From positions 558,001-622,000 of the forward strand of contig NZ_VOPZ01000001.1 in assembly GCF_010470665.1 (NCBI RefSeq): DNA of 64,000 bases, given 5' to 3'. Below are positions 57,429 through 64,000 of the stretch, in pieces (the stretch's first letter is position 1; each line of letters starts with the position of its first letter). A program made the translations under genes and the position numbers. The notes under the pieces are model-generated. The model worked only from the letters and a program-made list of their open reading frames with translations, did no database searches and was not told the DNA's origin. The DNA comes from Desulfovibrio sp. JC022 (GTDB lineage Bacteria; Desulfobacterota; Desulfovibrionia; Desulfovibrionales; Desulfovibrionaceae).

Positions 57429-57871
57429 GGCTGCACGAAATATATCCGTTCGAAGAAGAACGCAAAAATCGCAAGCGCGTAGGTCGCGGCGGCGGCTCCG
57501 GCTGGGGTGGAACCTCCGGCAAGGGTCATAAAGGTCAGAACGCCCGCTCCGGCGGCGGTGTCCCCGCCTGGTTTGAAGGTGGTCAGATGCCTCTGGCTCG
57601 TCGTCTGCCTAAGCGCGGTTTCAAGAATCCCTTCCGTGAAGAGTATGTAGCTCTTAACGTTGGTCAGATTCTTGGTGCTTTCGAAGGCAAAACTGAAATC
57701 ACCCTCGAAGACATTTACGAAAGAGGCCTTTGCAAAAAAGGCGCACTGGTAAAAGTTCTCGGCATGGGCGAAGTAAGTGCTGCTGTCACCATCGAAGCTC
57801 ACCGCTTCAGCGCATCTGCGACTGAAAAGATCACAAAGGCAGGTGGTACTGCCAAAGCCCTGGAAGGATAA
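57425..57871 (+). CDS. rplO: Ribosomal protein L15
   Basis: 148 residues. The glycine-rich N-terminus GRGGGSGWGGTSGKGHKGQNARSGGGVPAWFEGGQMPLARRLPKRGF is diagnostic. Overlaps rpmD by 4 bp. Confidence 0.97.
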   Translation: MRLHEIYPFEEERKNRKRVGRGGGSGWGGTSGKGHKGQNARSGGGVPAWFEGGQMPLARRLPKRGFKNPFREEYVALNVGQILGAFEGKTEITLEDIYERGLCKKGALVKVLGMGEVSAAVTIEAHRFSASATEKITKAGGTAKALEG

Positions 57872-57874
57872 AAC

Positions 57875-59185
57875 GTGGCATTGTCTGGAGTTGATAATCT
57901 TTCCCGACTGCCGGAACTGAAGAAAAAGCTCTTTTGGACTTTTCTTCTTCTGGCTGTCTACCGGATCGGGATTCACATCCCGGTCCCGGGCGTAGACAGC
58001 TCAGCATTGGCCGATTTTTTTGAGAGTGTTTCCAACACTCTCTTCGGCCTTTTTGACATGTTCTCAGGCGGCGGGTTGCGTAACTTGTCCATATTCGCGT
58101 TAGGGATTATGCCCTATATCTCCGCGTCTATTATCGTTCAACTTCTAGGTGTGGTTAGTCCCACCATTAAGCGACTTCAGGAAGAAGGGGCTCAGGGACG
58201 CAAGAAGATTACGCAGTACACCAGATACGGCACTGTGCTGATTACATTAGTTCAGGGTTTCGGTATCGCTGTGGGTCTGGAAAGTATGACCAGCCCCACC
58301 GGTGCCCCCGTAGTACTGCATGCAGGATGGGCCTTTAGAGGCATCACCATTCTGACTCTGACAGCTGGTACCGTATTTTTGATGTGGCTCGGTGAGCAAA
58401 TGACCGAGAAGGGCATCGGTAACGGTATCTCCATGATCATTTTTGCCGGTATTGTTGCAGGCCTTCCGTCTGCTATTTTCAATACTGTCAGACTGATGCA
58501 GGCCGGTGAGATTACTCTCTTCCTGCTTTTGTTTGTAATGGTATTTATGATCGCCATTCTGGCTTTTATCGTCTATATGGAGCGTGGACAGCGCAGGATT
58601 CCAATACATTATGCCAAGCGCATGATGGGACGCAAAATGATGGGCGGGCAGACCACACATCTGCCGCTGCGAATCAACACCGCCGGTGTTATTCCCCCCA
58701 TTTTCGCATCCAGTATCCTGATGTTTCCCGCGACTCTTGCCAGTTTCTCCAATAACGAGATCCTGTCCAAGTTTTCCGCGTATTTCGCTCCGTCTTCCGT
58801 AGTTTATAATATTGTATATATCGCTCTGATCATCTTCTTCTGTTATTTCTACACTGCGATCATGTTTGATCCCAAGGGAATTTCAGAGAATATTCAGAAA
58901 CAGGGCGGTTTTATCCCCGGTATTCGTCCCGGAACCAGAACCCGTGAATATATTGATCGTGTTCTGACCAGGATTACTCTCTGGGGATCCTTGTACGTAG
59001 CTGCTATCTGCGTACTGCCTATGATTCTGATCGCTCAGTTCAACGTGCCTTTCTACTTCGGTGGTACCGCGCTGCTTATTGTAGTCGGTGTGGCTATGGA
59101 CTTTATGGGCAAAATTGAATCTTACATGATTTCCCGTCAATACGAGGGACTCATGGGTAAGGGCAGTAAGATTAAGGGCAGGTAG
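57875..59185 (+). CDS. secY: Protein translocase channel subunit SecY
   Basis: 436 residues with ten predicted membrane helices. Motifs: RIGIHIPVPGVD (near 30), GIMPYISASIIVQLL, and the C-terminal YTAIMFDPKGISENIQKQGGFIPGIRPG. Start is GTG, three bases after rplO. Forms the SecYEG pore with SecE (33919). Confidence 0.97.
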   Translation: MALSGVDNLSRLPELKKKLFWTFLLLAVYRIGIHIPVPGVDSSALADFFESVSNTLFGLFDMFSGGGLRNLSIFALGIMPYISASIIVQLLGVVSPTIKRLQEEGAQGRKKITQYTRYGTVLITLVQGFGIAVGLESMTSPTGAPVVLHAGWAFRGITILTLTAGTVFLMWLGEQMTEKGIGNGISMIIFAGIVAGLPSAIFNTVRLMQAGEITLFLLLFVMVFMIAILAFIVYMERGQRRIPIHYAKRMMGRKMMGGQTTHLPLRINTAGVIPPIFASSILMFPATLASFSNNEILSKFSAYFAPSSVVYNIVYIALIIFFCYFYTAIMFDPKGISENIQKQGGFIPGIRPGTRTREYIDRVLTRITLWGSLYVAAICVLPMILIAQFNVPFYFGGTALLIVVGVAMDFMGKIESYMISRQYEGLMGKGSKIKGR

Positions 59186-59190
59186 TTGCT

Positions 59191-59958
59191 TTGAAAAAGT
59201 ACAGAGGAATCTACCTCAAGAATGACAAGGAGATTGGCCTCATGCGTGAGGCCAATCGTCTTGTTTCTACTATTTTGGATATGCTGGGCGAAGCCATAAG
59301 GCCGGGGGTCACCACCATGAGCCTTGAAGAGATCGCCTGCAAAGCCTGCGAAGGTTACGGGGTCAAACCGGCTTTCAAAGGTTACCACGGGTTTCCTTTT
59401 GCCCTTTGTTGCTCCGTGAACGAGGAAATTGTTCACGGTTTTCCTTCTGAAAAAAGAATTCTTGAAGAAGGTGATATAGTCAGCATTGATATGGGCGTTA
59501 TTTATCAGGGCTTTTACGGGGATTCCGCCCGTACTTACCCGGTCGGCAAAATTGCTGATTCTACCCGCAATCTTTTAGATGTTACCCGTGAATCTCTCAT
59601 GCGGGGCATCAAACAGGCATTGCCGGGCAACAATCTTTATGATATCTCCCGTGCTGTTCAGGAATATGCTGAAGGGGAAGGGTTCGGAATTGTGCGCCGT
59701 TTTGTAGGGCACGGCATCGGACGTAACCTTCACGAGAAACCTGAAGTTCCCAACTTTGTACCGTCAGGTCTTCCCGGTGTGCAACTCCGGAGCGGGATGG
59801 TCATCGCCATCGAGCCGATGGTGACTGAGGGGTCACACGACATTGAGATTCTCGATGATCAGTGGACCGCTGTAACCAAGGACAGGAAGCTGTCCGCCCA
59901 CTTTGAGCACACTATTGCCATTACTGCGGACGGGCCTCAGATACTGAGCCTTTCCTAA
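59191..59958 (+). CDS. map: Methionine aminopeptidase, type I
   Basis: 255 residues. The metal ligands are in place: SIDMGVIYQGFYGDSART (two Asp), VGHGIGRNLHE (His), IAIEPM (Glu) and HFEHTIAIT (Glu), with GYHGFPFALCCSVNE as substrate His segment. It removes initiator Met. Start is TTG, five bases after secY. It is followed by a 189-bp gap with a candidate promoter; infA is not here. Confidence 0.97.
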   Translation: MKKYRGIYLKNDKEIGLMREANRLVSTILDMLGEAIRPGVTTMSLEEIACKACEGYGVKPAFKGYHGFPFALCCSVNEEIVHGFPSEKRILEEGDIVSIDMGVIYQGFYGDSARTYPVGKIADSTRNLLDVTRESLMRGIKQALPGNNLYDISRAVQEYAEGEGFGIVRRFVGHGIGRNLHEKPEVPNFVPSGLPGVQLRSGMVIAIEPMVTEGSHDIEILDDQWTAVTKDRKLSAHFEHTIAITADGPQILSLS

Positions 59959-59983
59959 TTTTGATTTTGGTACCCTATAGGGG

Positions 59984-60012
59984 TTGATTTTTCTGAAATC
60001 GTTCTGTAGAGT
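59984..60012 (+). promoter_or_regulatory. Candidate promoter of rpmJ-alpha operon
   Basis: TTGATT (-35) and TAGAGT (-10) with a 17-bp spacer, about 135 bp before rpmJ. Confidence 0.4.
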
Positions 60013-60067
60013 ACACGTCTTGAATTTCGCGGCAACGAAAGACTGGCATGGTACGGTTACCCTTTAG

Positions 60068-60113
60068 TCGGGTAGCTGAGGCATAAGGCCACAATCGGCT
60101 AGCTCCCGATTGT
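60068..60113 (+). promoter_or_regulatory. Candidate switch-like leader of rpmJ
   Basis: ACAATCGG (60091-60098) and CCGATTGT (60106-60113) form an 8-bp hairpin. An upstream CGGGTAGCT (60069-60077) can instead pair with AGCTCCCG (60101-60108), which uses part of the same arm, so the two folds exclude each other. Confidence 0.4.
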
Positions 60114-60147
60114 TGAAACTGTTTAACTGCATTATTTGGAGACGGTC

Positions 60148-60261
60148 ATGAAAGTAAGACCATCTGTTAAGAAGATTTGTCCCAAATGCAAAGTAATCAG
60201 ACGCAAGGGTGTTCTGAGGGTTATTTGTGACAACCCCAGACACAAACAGCGTCAAGGATAG
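60148..60261 (+). CDS. rpmJ: Ribosomal protein L36
   Basis: 37 residues ([21 protein letters not shown]...), with the zinc CxxC (C11, C14), a third Cys and a His ([12 protein letters not shown]), so the C+ form. TTGGAG precedes the ATG. Too short for common ORF cut-offs. Confidence 0.97.
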   Translation: MKVRPSVKKICPKCKVIRRKGVLRVICDNPRHKQRQG

Positions 60262-60273
60262 AGAGGTATAACT

Positions 60274-60645
60274 GTGGCTCGTATCGCTGGAGTAGACCTT
60301 CCGAAAAATAAGCGTTTGGATATTGCACTGACTTACATCTACGGAGTAGGTCGGACTACCGCTCTCAAGATTCTTGATACTGTTGGTATCGACTGGACCC
60401 TCAAAACTGATGACCTCAGTGGCGAGCAGGTGAACACCATCCGTAAGGAACTTGAAGATAATCATAAAGTTGAAGGTGACCTTCGCCGCGATCAGATTGC
60501 TGACATTAAGCGTCTGATGGATATTGGAAGTTACCGTGGACTGCGTCACCGCCGCGGATTGCCCGTGCGCGGTCAGAGCTCTAAGACCAACGCAAGAACG
60601 CGCAAAGGTCCCCGTCGCTCTGTCATGAGCAGAAAGAAGAAATAA
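60274..60645 (+). CDS. rpsM: Ribosomal protein S13
   Basis: 123 residues: [32 protein letters not shown], and the C-terminal [23 protein letters not shown]. Start is GTG with GAGAGG upstream. Confidence 0.98.
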   Translation: MARIAGVDLPKNKRLDIALTYIYGVGRTTALKILDTVGIDWTLKTDDLSGEQVNTIRKELEDNHKVEGDLRRDQIADIKRLMDIGSYRGLRHRRGLPVRGQSSKTNARTRKGPRRSVMSRKKK

Positions 60646-60717
60646 TTCAATCTGCAGTTGTCAGACCATGTAACGGTCTTTGTGCTGCTGATGTAAATTC
60701 ATTCTGGAGAGAATGGT

Positions 60718-61107
60718 ATGGCTAGACCTCGCCGTTCCGGCAAGAAAAAAGAGAAGAAGAATGTTCCCGTGGGCATCGCCCACGTTAAAGCAACATTCAA
60801 TAATACCATCATTACCTTCACTGACCTGAAAGGTAACGTGATCAGCTGGGCTACTTCCGGTGCATCCGGTTTTAAGGGATCAAGAAAATCTACTCCCTTT
60901 GCTGCACAGGTTGCTGCTGAAACCGCTGCTAGAAAAGCTCAGGATCAGGGTATGCGTACTGTTGGTATTTTCGTCAAAGGCCCCGGCTCCGGTCGTGAAG
61001 CAGCGATGCGCGCAATCGGTAACGTCGGTATGAAGGTTAACTTCATTCGCGATATAACACCCATCCCGCACAACGGCTGTCGTCCGCCGAAACGTCGCAG
61101 GGTCTAA
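60718..61107 (+). CDS. rpsK: Ribosomal protein S11
   Basis: 129 residues: [47 protein letters not shown], and [26 protein letters not shown]-type end. The 72-bp gap upstream can fold (AGACC/GGTCT near 60664-60682). Confidence 0.98.
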   Translation: MARPRRSGKKKEKKNVPVGIAHVKATFNNTIITFTDLKGNVISWATSGASGFKGSRKSTPFAAQVAAETAARKAQDQGMRTVGIFVKGPGSGREAAMRAIGNVGMKVNFIRDITPIPHNGCRPPKRRRV

Positions 61108-61126
61108 TTTCGAAGGAGTAATAACC

Positions 61127-61753
61127 TTGGCCAGATATACAAAAGCAAAATGCAGACTGTGTCGTCGTGAAGGCGAAAAGCTTTTCATTAAAGGCGACCG
61201 CTGCTTTACTGATAAGTGCTCTTATGAGCGTCGTCCTTATGCTCCCGGTATTGCCGGTCGCATGAGAAAGAAAATGAGTGACTACGCAATTCAGCTTCGT
61301 GAGAAGCAGAAAGTGCGTCGCATGTACGGTGTCCTTGAAGGCCAGTTCCGCACCTATTTTAAGCGTGCAGACGGTATGAAAGGTGTAACCGGCGCGAACC
61401 TGCTCATGCTCCTTGAAACCCGCCTTGACAACGCTGTTTACCGTCTTGGTTTCGCCAACTCTCGCGATCAGGCTCGCCAGCTCGTGAGACACGGCATCTT
61501 CACCAAGAACGGCAGACGTGTTAACGTTCCTTCCATGCAGGTAAAACCCGGTGATGTAATCGAGGTTCGTGAAGAATCCCGTAAGATCCCCGTGATTGCT
61601 GAAGCACAGGAAGTTATTGCTCGTCGCGGCTGCCCCGAGTGGCTCGAAGCTGACGGAGCAAATTTCAAAGGTGAAGTTAAAGCGATGCCGACTAGGGAAG
61701 ACATCCAGTTCCCTATCAACGAACAGCTGATTGTCGAGCTGTACTCCAAATAA
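61127..61753 (+). CDS. rpsD: Ribosomal protein S4
   Basis: 208 residues: N-terminal zinc motif with [11 protein letters not shown] and CFTDKC (C+ form), then an S4 RNA-binding domain ([34 protein letters not shown]). Start is TTG with AAGGAG upstream. S4 regulates the alpha operon in E. coli. Confidence 0.98.
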   Translation: MARYTKAKCRLCRREGEKLFIKGDRCFTDKCSYERRPYAPGIAGRMRKKMSDYAIQLREKQKVRRMYGVLEGQFRTYFKRADGMKGVTGANLLMLLETRLDNAVYRLGFANSRDQARQLVRHGIFTKNGRRVNVPSMQVKPGDVIEVREESRKIPVIAEAQEVIARRGCPEWLEADGANFKGEVKAMPTREDIQFPINEQLIVELYSK

Positions 61754-61766
61754 GAAGGATTAGTGC

Positions 61767-62807
61767 ATGCTTATTCAAGACGGTGACAAACTCATCAACA
61801 CCCGCAACTGGGCCGAGCTGGTTAAGCCGGAACAGCTTGTGCGTGACCCCAAGTCTAACGAGCTTTATGGTAAGTTCATTTGTGAGCCCCTTGAGCGCGG
61901 ATTTGGAACAACCATCGGTAACGCCCTTCGCAGGGTACTGCTCTCCTCAATGCAGGGAGCTGCCGCGGTTGCTGTAAAGATCGAAGGAGTTCAGCACGAA
62001 TTCACCACCATTGAAGGTGTGATGGAAGATGTGACTGAGATTGTTCTGAACATCAAGCAGATCAGATTCGCAATGACTACAGATGAACCCCAGTTTCTTA
62101 CCCTTAAGGTAAATAAGCAGGGCGTCGTCACCGCAGCTGATATTCAGGAAAACCAGAACGTCAAAGTCCTCAATCCTGAGCAGATTATTGCGACTCTGTC
62201 CGAAAAGATGGACCTGGAAATGACTTTCGAGATTCGCATGGGTAAAGGCTACGTGCCTGCGGACATGCATGAAGGTCTTGTTAATGAAATCGGTCATATT
62301 GTTGTTGATTCCAGTTTTTCTCCTATCCGTAAGGTAGCTTACAGTGTGGAGCAGGCTCGTGTCGGACAGATGACCAACTATGACAAGCTTATTCTCGAAG
62401 TTTTCACCGACGGTTCCGTTACCCCTGAGGATGCAATTGCCTACAGTGCAAAAATCCTTAAGGATCAGCTCTCCGTATTCATCAACTTTGATGAAATGGG
62501 ATCCGAGCAGGAAGAGTCCAAAGAAAGCGACCTCGATCTCAACCCGAATCTGTTCAAGAGTATCGACGAACTCGAACTCTCCGTTCGTGCAACCAACTGC
62601 CTTAAGGCTGCCAACATTCGTATTGTTGGTGAGCTTGTGCAGCGCACTGAACAGACCATGCTTAAGACTAAGAACTTCGGACGTAAGTCACTTGACGAAA
62701 TTCGCAGAGTTCTCGATAGCATGGAACTCAAGTTCGGTATGGTCCTCGAGGATTTCGATAAAAAGCATCAGGAATGGCTGAAGAGGAAAGAGAAAAATGA
62801 GGCATAA
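61767..62807 (+). CDS. rpoA: RNA polymerase alpha subunit
   Basis: 346 residues. N-terminal domain with [24 protein letters not shown] (near 52), a flexible linker (about 238-258), and the C-terminal domain (about 260-330) with [23 protein letters not shown], the region that contacts UP elements and activators. Confidence 0.98.
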   Translation: MLIQDGDKLINTRNWAELVKPEQLVRDPKSNELYGKFICEPLERGFGTTIGNALRRVLLSSMQGAAAVAVKIEGVQHEFTTIEGVMEDVTEIVLNIKQIRFAMTTDEPQFLTLKVNKQGVVTAADIQENQNVKVLNPEQIIATLSEKMDLEMTFEIRMGKGYVPADMHEGLVNEIGHIVVDSSFSPIRKVAYSVEQARVGQMTNYDKLILEVFTDGSVTPEDAIAYSAKILKDQLSVFINFDEMGSEQEESKESDLDLNPNLFKSIDELELSVRATNCLKAANIRIVGELVQRTEQTMLKTKNFGRKSLDEIRRVLDSMELKFGMVLEDFDKKHQEWLKRKEKNEA

Positions 62808-63222
62808 AAAGTCCGGAAGAAAGTTCAACAGAAGTGCTTCCCACAGGAAGGCCATGCTGAGAAACATGGTTCGCTCTCTGCTGACCTACGAACATATCCG
62901 TACCACCGAGCCTAAAGCGAAGGAACTGAGAAGCTCTTGCGAAAAGCTGATCACCCTTGCTCTTCGCAACGACCTCCACTCCAGACGTCTTGCTTACAAG
63001 ACTCTTGAGAACCACGGTCTTGTAAAAAGGCTCTTCGATGAAATCGGCCCCCGCTATGAAGGCGGCGGCGGTGGTTACACCCGCATCATCAAGCTCGCTG
63101 AACCCCGTAAGGGTGATTGCGCTCCCATGTGCATCATCGAGCTGACCAAACGTGCCGAGGCTCCTGCTGAAGAAGCTGCGGCAACCACTGAAGCTCCCGC
63201 TGAGGAAGCTCAGGAAGCATAA
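62797..63222 (+). CDS. rplQ: Ribosomal protein L17, with acidic Ala-Glu tail
   Basis: 141 residues: [28 protein letters not shown] at the start and [23 protein letters not shown]. The last 23 or so residues (from about 119) are an Ala/Glu/Pro-rich tail not present in the E. coli protein. Overlaps rpoA by 11 bp. Confidence 0.97.
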   Translation: MRHKKSGRKFNRSASHRKAMLRNMVRSLLTYEHIRTTEPKAKELRSSCEKLITLALRNDLHSRRLAYKTLENHGLVKRLFDEIGPRYEGGGGGYTRIIKLAEPRKGDCAPMCIIELTKRAEAPAEEAAATTEAPAEEAQEA

Positions 63223-63236
63223 ATCAATGCTTATTC

Positions 63237-63270
63237 AAAGGGGCGGAATACTTTTCCGCCCCTTTTTTTT
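63237..63270 (+). terminator. Rho-independent terminator of the alpha operon
   Basis: AGGGGCGGAA pairs with TTCCGCCCCT around a 5-base loop, followed by eight T residues. Confidence 0.92.
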
Positions 63271-63307
63271 ATAAATACATATAGATATTTCCGATACGAG
63301 AGATCAA

Positions 63308-64000
63308 ATGGACTTACGTCGACTCGAAGCCTTTTGTAAGGTGTATGAATTAAAAAGTTTTTCTAAAGCAGGTAAAGAACTGTTCCTTTCCCAGCCCACA
63401 ATCAGTGCCCATATTTCCACTCTGGAGGAAGAGCTGGGCGTACCTCTTTTTGATCGTCTGGGCCGATCCATTATGGCGACTCAGGCCGGGGAAGTGCTTT
63501 ACCGCAATGCCAAAGATATTTACAGCCTGATCGGCAAAGCCCAGTCTGAGATAAATATCCTGCGTGATAAAGTTGTCGGTGATCTCGAAATAGGTGGCAG
63601 CACCATCCCTTCTCATTATCTCTTGCCTGAAATTTTGTATAATTATTGCAAAAAATACCCAGATGTTAGTGTACACCTGTCAGTAGGTGATACTTCTGAA
63701 ATTTTGGAAAAAGTGCGTTCCGGCGAGTTGATTGTCGGGGTTGTGGGCGCCACAGCGGATGTTCCGAATATTGAATTTGTCCCTATTATGCGTGATGAGC
63801 TTGTGATTGTCGCGCCTCCGGTGCTGGTCCGAAATTATAACGGTATTGATGATATCCAGCATTTGGCGGAATTGCCTTGGGTAATGCGCGAGGGCGGTTC
63901 CGGTACTCGTAAGGCCCTTGAGGCCGGATTGTCAGAAATGGGTACCAGTGTCCGTGAACTCAATGTCACGGTCTGGGTTGAATCCACACAGGCCGTGGTT
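63308..64000 (+). CDS. LysR-family transcriptional regulator (3' end outside window)
   Basis: The first 231 codons of a LysR-type regulator. N-terminal winged helix-turn-helix (residues 1-60): DLRRLEAFCKVYELKSFSKAGKELFLSQPTISAHISTLEEELG. From about residue 90 a type 2 periplasmic-binding-like effector domain follows (LEIGGSTIPSHYLLPEIL, VSVHLSVGDTSEILEKV). The sequence resembles CysL/CysB-like regulators and those annotated as selenium-metabolism-associated LysR proteins in Desulfovibrio; this last is memory-based and unverified. About 65-70 residues should be missing. Confidence 0.9.
   Translation, partial: MDLRRLEAFCKVYELKSFSKAGKELFLSQPTISAHISTLEEELGVPLFDRLGRSIMATQAGEVLYRNAKDIYSLIGKAQSEINILRDKVVGDLEIGGSTIPSHYLLPEILYNYCKKYPDVSVHLSVGDTSEILEKVRSGELIVGVVGATADVPNIEFVPIMRDELVIVAPPVLVRNYNGIDDIQHLAELPWVMREGGSGTRKALEAGLSEMGTSVRELNVTVWVESTQAVV

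Overview
The window looks like chromosomal DNA of a sulfate-reducing Desulfovibrionaceae bacterium, most likely a marine, moderate-G+C Maridesulfovibrio/Desulfovibrio type. This is an inference from gene order (tRNA-tuf-rpmG-trnW-secE-nusG-rplKAJL-rpoBC, then str-S10-spc-alpha in one run), a stand-alone IMP cyclohydrolase, hydrogenase maturation genes, paired CheV proteins, sigma54-type flagellar promoters and protein sequence style. No database search was possible. No phage, transposase, CRISPR array or rRNA operon was found.

Layout. 1-5.8 kb: a leftward operon of a TSUP (TauE/SafE-like) membrane protein with a large acidic loop, a membrane protein with a ~210-residue lysine tail, a DUF362 protein and hypF (3' end outside the window). 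6-13 kb: a ModF-like double ABC ATPase, two small exported proteins, cysQ, a ThiF/MoeB-like adenylyltransferase, a small Cys-containing protein, a receiver-PP2C phosphatase and a periplasmic solute-binding protein. 13-19.2 kb: leftward flagellar operon flgB-flgC-fliE-fliF-fliG-fliH-fliI with a sigma54 promoter, divergent from a TPR protein gene. 19.5-31.6 kb: housekeeping and signalling genes (IMP cyclohydrolase, hflX, infA, cold-shock protein, two cheV genes, a CheY-like regulator, hypD-hypE, a ClC transporter with CBS domains, a tRNA-dihydrouridine synthase) and two copies of a palindromic dispersed repeat.

31.9-63.3 kb is the gene-expression block: four tRNAs, tuf, rpmG, tRNA-Trp, secE, nusG, rplK-rplA-rplJ-rplL, rpoB-rpoC, rpsL-rpsG-fusA, the S10 and spc genes through secY and map, then rpmJ-rpsM-rpsK-rpsD-rpoA-rplQ and a strong terminator. 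A LysR-family regulator begins after it and runs off the window. Control elements seen here are an L10 leader, an attenuator before rpoB, a 16-bp perfect inverted repeat over the putative str promoter, a promoter embedded in the fusA terminator ahead of rpsJ, and a switch-like leader before rpmJ.

Most of the window is conventional. The points most worth a second look are the charge-complementary TSUP/lysine-tail pair co-transcribed with hypF, the hflX 5' end that lies inside a dispersed repeat and lacks an ordinary start codon behind its Shine-Dalgarno, the inverted repeat upstream of rpsL, and the ribosome-binding-site-sequestering hairpin upstream of the IMP cyclohydrolase.
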